This document shows, in pieces, positions 60,556-64,000 of a stretch of DNA of 64,000 bases; the first letter of the stretch is position 1, and every line of letters starts with the position of its first letter. The notes under the pieces were generated by a model. It was given only the letters and a program-made list of their open reading frames with translations, ran no database searches and had not been told where the DNA came from. The translations under genes and the position numbers were made by a program. The stretch comes from Buchnera aphidicola str. Ua (Uroleucon ambrosiae) (GTDB taxonomy: Bacteria > Pseudomonadota > Gammaproteobacteria > Enterobacterales > Enterobacteriaceae), in the NCBI RefSeq assembly GCF_000225465.1, contig NC_017259.1:1-64000 (forward strand). The letters are read 5' to 3'.

Positions 60556-61566
60556 ATGAAAATATTAGGTATTGAAACATCTTGTGATGATACAGGTGTA
60601 GCGATTTATGATAGTAAAAAAGGATTATTAATTAATAAAATATACAATCAAAAAAAAATAAATAATATTTATGGAGGTATTATCCCAGAATTAGCATCTC
60701 GAGAACATATGCAAGCAATAATTTTGTTATTAAGAAAAATTTTTAAAAAATACAATGTTTCTCAAGAGATTGATTTAATTGCATATACTGCAGGACCTGG
60801 TTTAGTCGGATCGTTATTAGTAGGAGCAACATTTGCATGTACATTAGGATTATCTTTAAATATACCTGTTTTACCTGTAAATCATATGGAAGCACATCTT
60901 TTATCACCAATGTTAAATTTCAAATCTATTAAATTTCCATTTATTGGATTATTAGTATCAGGAAAACATACAGAAATTATTGCGGCTTATAAATTTGGTG
61001 AATATGAAATATTAGGCAATTGTTTAGATGATGCGGTTGGTGAAGCATTCGATAAAACTGCAAAATTGTTAGGATTAACATATCCCGGTGGTCCAGAATT
61101 GTCGAATTTAGCACGTAAAGGAATTAAAAATATATTATATTTTCCAAGACCTATGATACATCATGCTAGTTTAAATTTTAGTTTTTCTGGTTTAAAAACT
61201 TTTGCAGCTCAAGTCATTAAAAGGTGTAATCAAAGTATACAAGAAAAAGCAAATATTGCAAGAGCATTTGAAGATGCGGTAATTGATATATTATTAATTA
61301 AGACTAAAAAAGCATTAAAAATAAAAAAATGGAATCGTTTAATTATCGCTGGTGGTGTTAGTGCAAATTTTTGTTTACGAAAAAAAGCAAAAGACATGAT
61401 ACAAAAATACTTTAATGGAGAAGTATTTTTCTCTGACTTACAGTATTGCACGGATAATGGTGCTATGATTGCACAAATTGGATATATGAGAGCAAAAGAA
61501 GCAAATAATCCTCAATTAGAAATATTAGTCAAACCAAAATGGTCTATTAGTGATTTATGTTTGTGA
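60556..61566 (+). CDS. tsaD: tRNA N6-adenosine threonylcarbamoyltransferase
   Basis: Transfers the threonylcarbamoyl group to A37 of ANN-decoding tRNAs, with TsaB, TsaC and TsaE. The 336 residues (E. coli 337) have the metal-binding histidines of NHMEAH at 110 and 114, the ASKHA ATPase elements ([22 protein letters not shown]) and the C-terminal [11 protein letters not shown]. Its 3' end overlaps the convergent ribB by 20 bases. Confidence 0.97.
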   Translation: MKILGIETSCDDTGVAIYDSKKGLLINKIYNQKKINNIYGGIIPELASREHMQAIILLLRKIFKKYNVSQEIDLIAYTAGPGLVGSLLVGATFACTLGLSLNIPVLPVNHMEAHLLSPMLNFKSIKFPFIGLLVSGKHTEIIAAYKFGEYEILGNCLDDAVGEAFDKTAKLLGLTYPGGPELSNLARKGIKNILYFPRPMIHHASLNFSFSGLKTFAAQVIKRCNQSIQEKANIARAFEDAVIDILLIKTKKALKIKKWNRLIIAGGVSANFCLRKKAKDMIQKYFNGEVFFSDLQYCTDNGAMIAQIGYMRAKEANNPQLEILVKPKWSISDLCL

Positions 61567-62191
61567 TATAAAAAATTAAATCTTTTATGGTTAATATTTG
61601 CATATTTTTATATTCAGCAAATTTAACAATATCAGGTGTACGGGCCATAGTACCATCTTTGTTTGTTAATTCACAAATTACTCCAGAAGGTTTAAAACCT
61701 GCTAAGGAAACAATTTCTATAGCAGCTTCTGTATGTCCTGCTCTTGATAAAACACCTCCATGATTAGCTCTTAATGGAAAAACATGTCCTGGTCTATTTA
61801 AATCGTCAGGTTTGGCATTATCAGCAATAGCAGTTTGGATAGTAGTTAATCTATCTTGAGCTGATACGCCAGTAGAAATACCTTTTGAAGCTTCGATTGT
61901 TACTGTAAAACCCGTACGATATAGACTAGTATTTTTTTTTACCATCATAGGTAAATTAAGTTGTTGACGTTTAGATTCAGTAATACATAGACATACTATA
62001 CCACTACCATATCGAATAGTTAATGCCATTTGTTCTACTGTCATGTTTTCGCATGCAAAAACTAGATCTCCTTCATTTTCACGAGTTTCATCGTCTAATA
62101 TAATAATTCCCTGACCAGATTGTAAAGCTAATATTGATTTTTGAACTCGCTCTATAGATGTTCCAAATTTAGATGGGAGTATTCGATTCAT
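61547..62191 (-). CDS. ribB: 3,4-dihydroxy-2-butanone 4-phosphate synthase
   Basis: Converts ribulose-5-phosphate to the four-carbon precursor of riboflavin. The 214 residues (E. coli 217) carry the acidic loop [12 protein letters not shown] and the motif [10 protein letters not shown] with HTEAA. It is the stand-alone form, without a GTP cyclohydrolase II domain. No FMN riboswitch is visible in the 272-bp leader, although E. coli ribB has one. Confidence 0.97.
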   Translation of the reverse strand: MNRILPSKFGTSIERVQKSILALQSGQGIIILDDETRENEGDLVFACENMTVEQMALTIRYGSGIVCLCITESKRQQLNLPMMVKKNTSLYRTGFTVTIEASKGISTGVSAQDRLTTIQTAIADNAKPDDLNRPGHVFPLRANHGGVLSRAGHTEAAIEIVSLAGFKPSGVICELTNKDGTMARTPDIVKFAEYKNMQILTIKDLIFYITNINH

Positions 62192-62309
62192 TATAACAAC
62201 CTTAATAAAGTTAAATTATTAACAAATAAAATTGTATTGATTATATTTTATTTAAGTTATTATTTTATTTTTTAAATATAGATAATTTTCTGACACTTAA
62301 AATTTATAT

Positions 62310-62338
62310 ATTATATATTGAATGCAGTGCAAGAGCAA
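62310..62338 (-). promoter_or_regulatory. Putative sigma-70 promoter of ribB
   Basis: On the - strand TTGCTC (62338-62333) lies 17 bases before a perfect TATAAT (62315-62310), 119 bases upstream of the ribB ATG. The spacer is more GC-rich than its surroundings. The spacing is ideal. Confidence 0.5.
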
Positions 62339-62463
62339 TGTAGAAAACTTTAGTTTAATAATATTTTATTTTTATTATGAAAATCTTTTAATGTAATCAT
62401 TTTGATTCATAATATATATGATTGATAAAATTTTTTAAAAAATTATTAAATATAAAGTATTTT

Positions 62464-63417
62464 TTATTTCAGTTGACGATTTAAAACCATATTTAATTCG
62501 TTAATAGTTATTGTTTCAGTACCAATTTTTTTTATAACTATACCAGCACTAAGATTAGCATAAAAACATGCCTCTTCTAAAGAATAACCTGATGCTAAAG
62601 CGGTAGCAATAATTGCAATTACTGTATCTCCTGCTCCAATTACATCGTAAGCTTTTTTAGAACTTGCTGGAAAATGTATAGGCTTTTTTTGTTTTTGAAA
62701 TAAAGTCATTCCATTTTTAGATCGTGTAACAAGCAATGCTGATAATTTAAGTTTAGATAATAATTGTTTTCCTTTTTCTAAAATATCATTTTCTTGATGA
62801 CATTTTCCAACTATTTTTTCAAATTCAGAAAGATTTGGAGTTAATAAACTAGCTCCAGAATATTTATCAAAATTTAAACCCTTCGGATCTATCAGTATAG
62901 GAATAGACATTTTTTTTGTAAAATGAATTATTTGTTTTATATTTTTTAAGGTTCCTTTTGCATAATCTGATAATACTAAAATTTTATATTTTGATAATGA
63001 ATCAAGAATTTTTTGATGTAAAATATCTATATCATTAGTAAAATATTGTTCTTGTAAATCTACTCTCAGTAATTGTTTTTCGTCTGATAAAATTCTAATT
63101 TTAGTAATAGTTTTATTATTTTTGATAGAAATTAAGTCATAATAAATTTTAATATGATTCAGTAATCTTTTTAATATTAATCCTTCATAGTCCATACCAA
63201 TAAATCCAATGATTTTACAAAAACCTCCAATTTCTGCAATATTTTTAGCTACATTAGCAGCACCTCCTGGTTGTTCTTTAATTTTTTTAATGGGTATTAT
63301 TGGAGTATTATTTTCGAGTAGCTTACAATGATTTTTACTATACCAATAGCAGTCTAATATTAGATCTCCAACAACTAGAATAAGTGAATTATTAAAATTA
63401 ATTAATTTTTTTTTCAT
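62464..63417 (-). CDS. hldE: D-glycero-beta-D-manno-heptose-7-phosphate kinase domain (truncated HldE)
   Basis: Matches the N-terminal PfkB-type kinase domain of E. coli HldE along its whole length: GGAANVAKN from residue 51, VTRSKNGM, and the catalytic GAGDT (261-265). The ATG at 63417 gives 317 residues, preceded by AAAGAG; a longer reading from 63456 has no counterpart. E. coli HldE has 477 residues with a C-terminal cytidylyltransferase-like adenylyltransferase domain that is missing here. The 272 bp downstream contain no remnant of it (no TNGVFDILHAGH-type motif). Confidence 0.88.
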   Translation of the reverse strand: MKKKLINFNNSLILVVGDLILDCYWYSKNHCKLLENNTPIIPIKKIKEQPGGAANVAKNIAEIGGFCKIIGFIGMDYEGLILKRLLNHIKIYYDLISIKNNKTITKIRILSDEKQLLRVDLQEQYFTNDIDILHQKILDSLSKYKILVLSDYAKGTLKNIKQIIHFTKKMSIPILIDPKGLNFDKYSGASLLTPNLSEFEKIVGKCHQENDILEKGKQLLSKLKLSALLVTRSKNGMTLFQKQKKPIHFPASSKKAYDVIGAGDTVIAIIATALASGYSLEEACFYANLSAGIVIKKIGTETITINELNMVLNRQLK

Positions 63418-63654
63418 AATTTGCTCTTTATAAATAAATATTATTTTAAATATCAAAATGTAATATTATTCTTAATAAGATATAGTGTAATTAATATTTA
63501 AATTGACAATTGAAATTAATAAGATAATTTTTTATATATTATCTGTTATCTTATTACAATATTTAATTATTTAAAATAAAAAATAATTATTACAGTAATT
63601 GATTTTTATTTTTTATAGAATAAATTTTGATTATTTTAGTGTGAGATCTTAAAT

Positions 63655-64000
63655 ATGAAGATATATTTAGTAGGAGGAGCAGTTCGTGATTCATTATTAA
63701 ATTTACCTGTTAAAGATAAAGATTGGGTAATAGTAGGTGGAACAGAAAAACTATTATTAGAAAAAAAATTTCGACAAGTTGGAAAAGATTTTCCAGTTTT
63801 TTTACATCCAGAAACAAATGAAGAATATGCTTTAGCAAGAAAAGAACGAAAATCTGGAAAAGGATACACTGGTTTTGATACTGATTATAATTCTAATATT
63901 ACTCTAGAAGATGATTTAATCAGACGAGATTTAACCATGAATGCTATTGCTCAAGATGAATATGGTAATTATATTGATCCTTTTGAAGGGAAAAAAGATA
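63655..64000 (+). CDS. cca: CCA-adding enzyme (tRNA nucleotidyltransferase), 5' part
   Basis: Adds CCA to tRNA 3' ends. The first 115 codons are in the window, and the gene continues past its end. The start [15 protein letters not shown], catalytic DKD (Asp21 and Asp23), the segment [23 protein letters not shown] and [13 protein letters not shown] match E. coli closely. All five tRNA genes in the window lack an encoded CCA, so this enzyme should be essential. Confidence 0.95.
   Translation, partial: MKIYLVGGAVRDSLLNLPVKDKDWVIVGGTEKLLLEKKFRQVGKDFPVFLHPETNEEYALARKERKSGKGYTGFDTDYNSNITLEDDLIRRDLTMNAIAQDEYGNYIDPFEGKKD

Noticed and set aside
63418..63456. Upstream extension of hldE by 13 residues
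   Set aside because: Hydrophobic residues without family counterpart; the ATG at 63417 has its own GAG-type binding site and gives the family N-terminus.
63636..63869. 77-codon frame antisense to cca
   Set aside because: A shadow of the cca catalytic domain on the opposite strand.

Overview
The window is about 64 kb of a very AT-rich (roughly three quarters A+T), strongly reduced gammaproteobacterial chromosome. Gene content, gene order and protein similarity point to Buchnera aphidicola, the obligate endosymbiont of aphids. The proteins read as close enterobacterial orthologues of near-normal length but rich in Lys, Asn and Ile. Many genes abut where E. coli has extra genes between them. 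There are no transposases, phage genes, integrons, CRISPR arrays, toxin-antitoxin pairs or restriction systems. I could not tell which aphid host the strain comes from.

Layout. The window starts on a consensus DnaA box (1-9), then an AT-only inverted repeat and a T15 run next to mnmG, so the numbering probably begins at the replication origin. Then come the ATP synthase operon atpBEFHAGDC (2281-8869, + strand), gyrB-dnaN-dnaA (- strand, recF missing), the rpmH-rnpA-yidC-mnmE block, tRNA-Phe, groES-groEL behind a preserved sigma-32 promoter, efp, dnaC-dnaT, rsmD, ftsY, rpoH, glmU-glmS, yigL, metE, purH and hupA. The large - strand transcription/translation block secE-nusG-rplKA-rplJL-rpoBC occupies 35655-47488. 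It is preceded by a four-tRNA cluster (Thr, Tyr, Gly, Thr) and murB. After that come metF, argG-argH, yibN, secB, cysE, the macromolecular-synthesis operon rpsU-dnaG-rpoD, tsaD, ribB, a kinase-only hldE and the 5' end of cca, which runs off the window.

Function. The genes are mainly information processing (replication initiation, RNA polymerase, both sigma factors, ribosomal proteins, tRNA modification), protein folding and export (GroESL, SecB, SecE, YidC, FtsY), energy (F1Fo ATPase) and cell wall precursors (GlmS, GlmU, MurB). The nutritional role shows in methionine (metE, metF), arginine (argG, argH) and cysteine (cysE).

Gene loss is the main story. Compared with the ancestral order, the gaps are eroded sites of lost genes: metR/bioP between yigL and metE, thi/hem-region genes between hupA and rpoC, probably argE-argC-argB between metF and argG, tufB between the tRNAs and secE, ftsEX, grxC and gpsA. 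Regulation is thin. The visible signals are the sigma-32 promoter, a few sigma-70-like promoters, an rplL-rpoB attenuator and a set of hairpins. I found no new multi-gene system. The points most worth a second look are the 1.3 kb gap before argG, the HldE lacking its adenylyltransferase domain, the YibN without its aligned catalytic cysteine, the five tRNA genes without encoded CCA, and long AT-rich palindromes beside metE, argG and argH.
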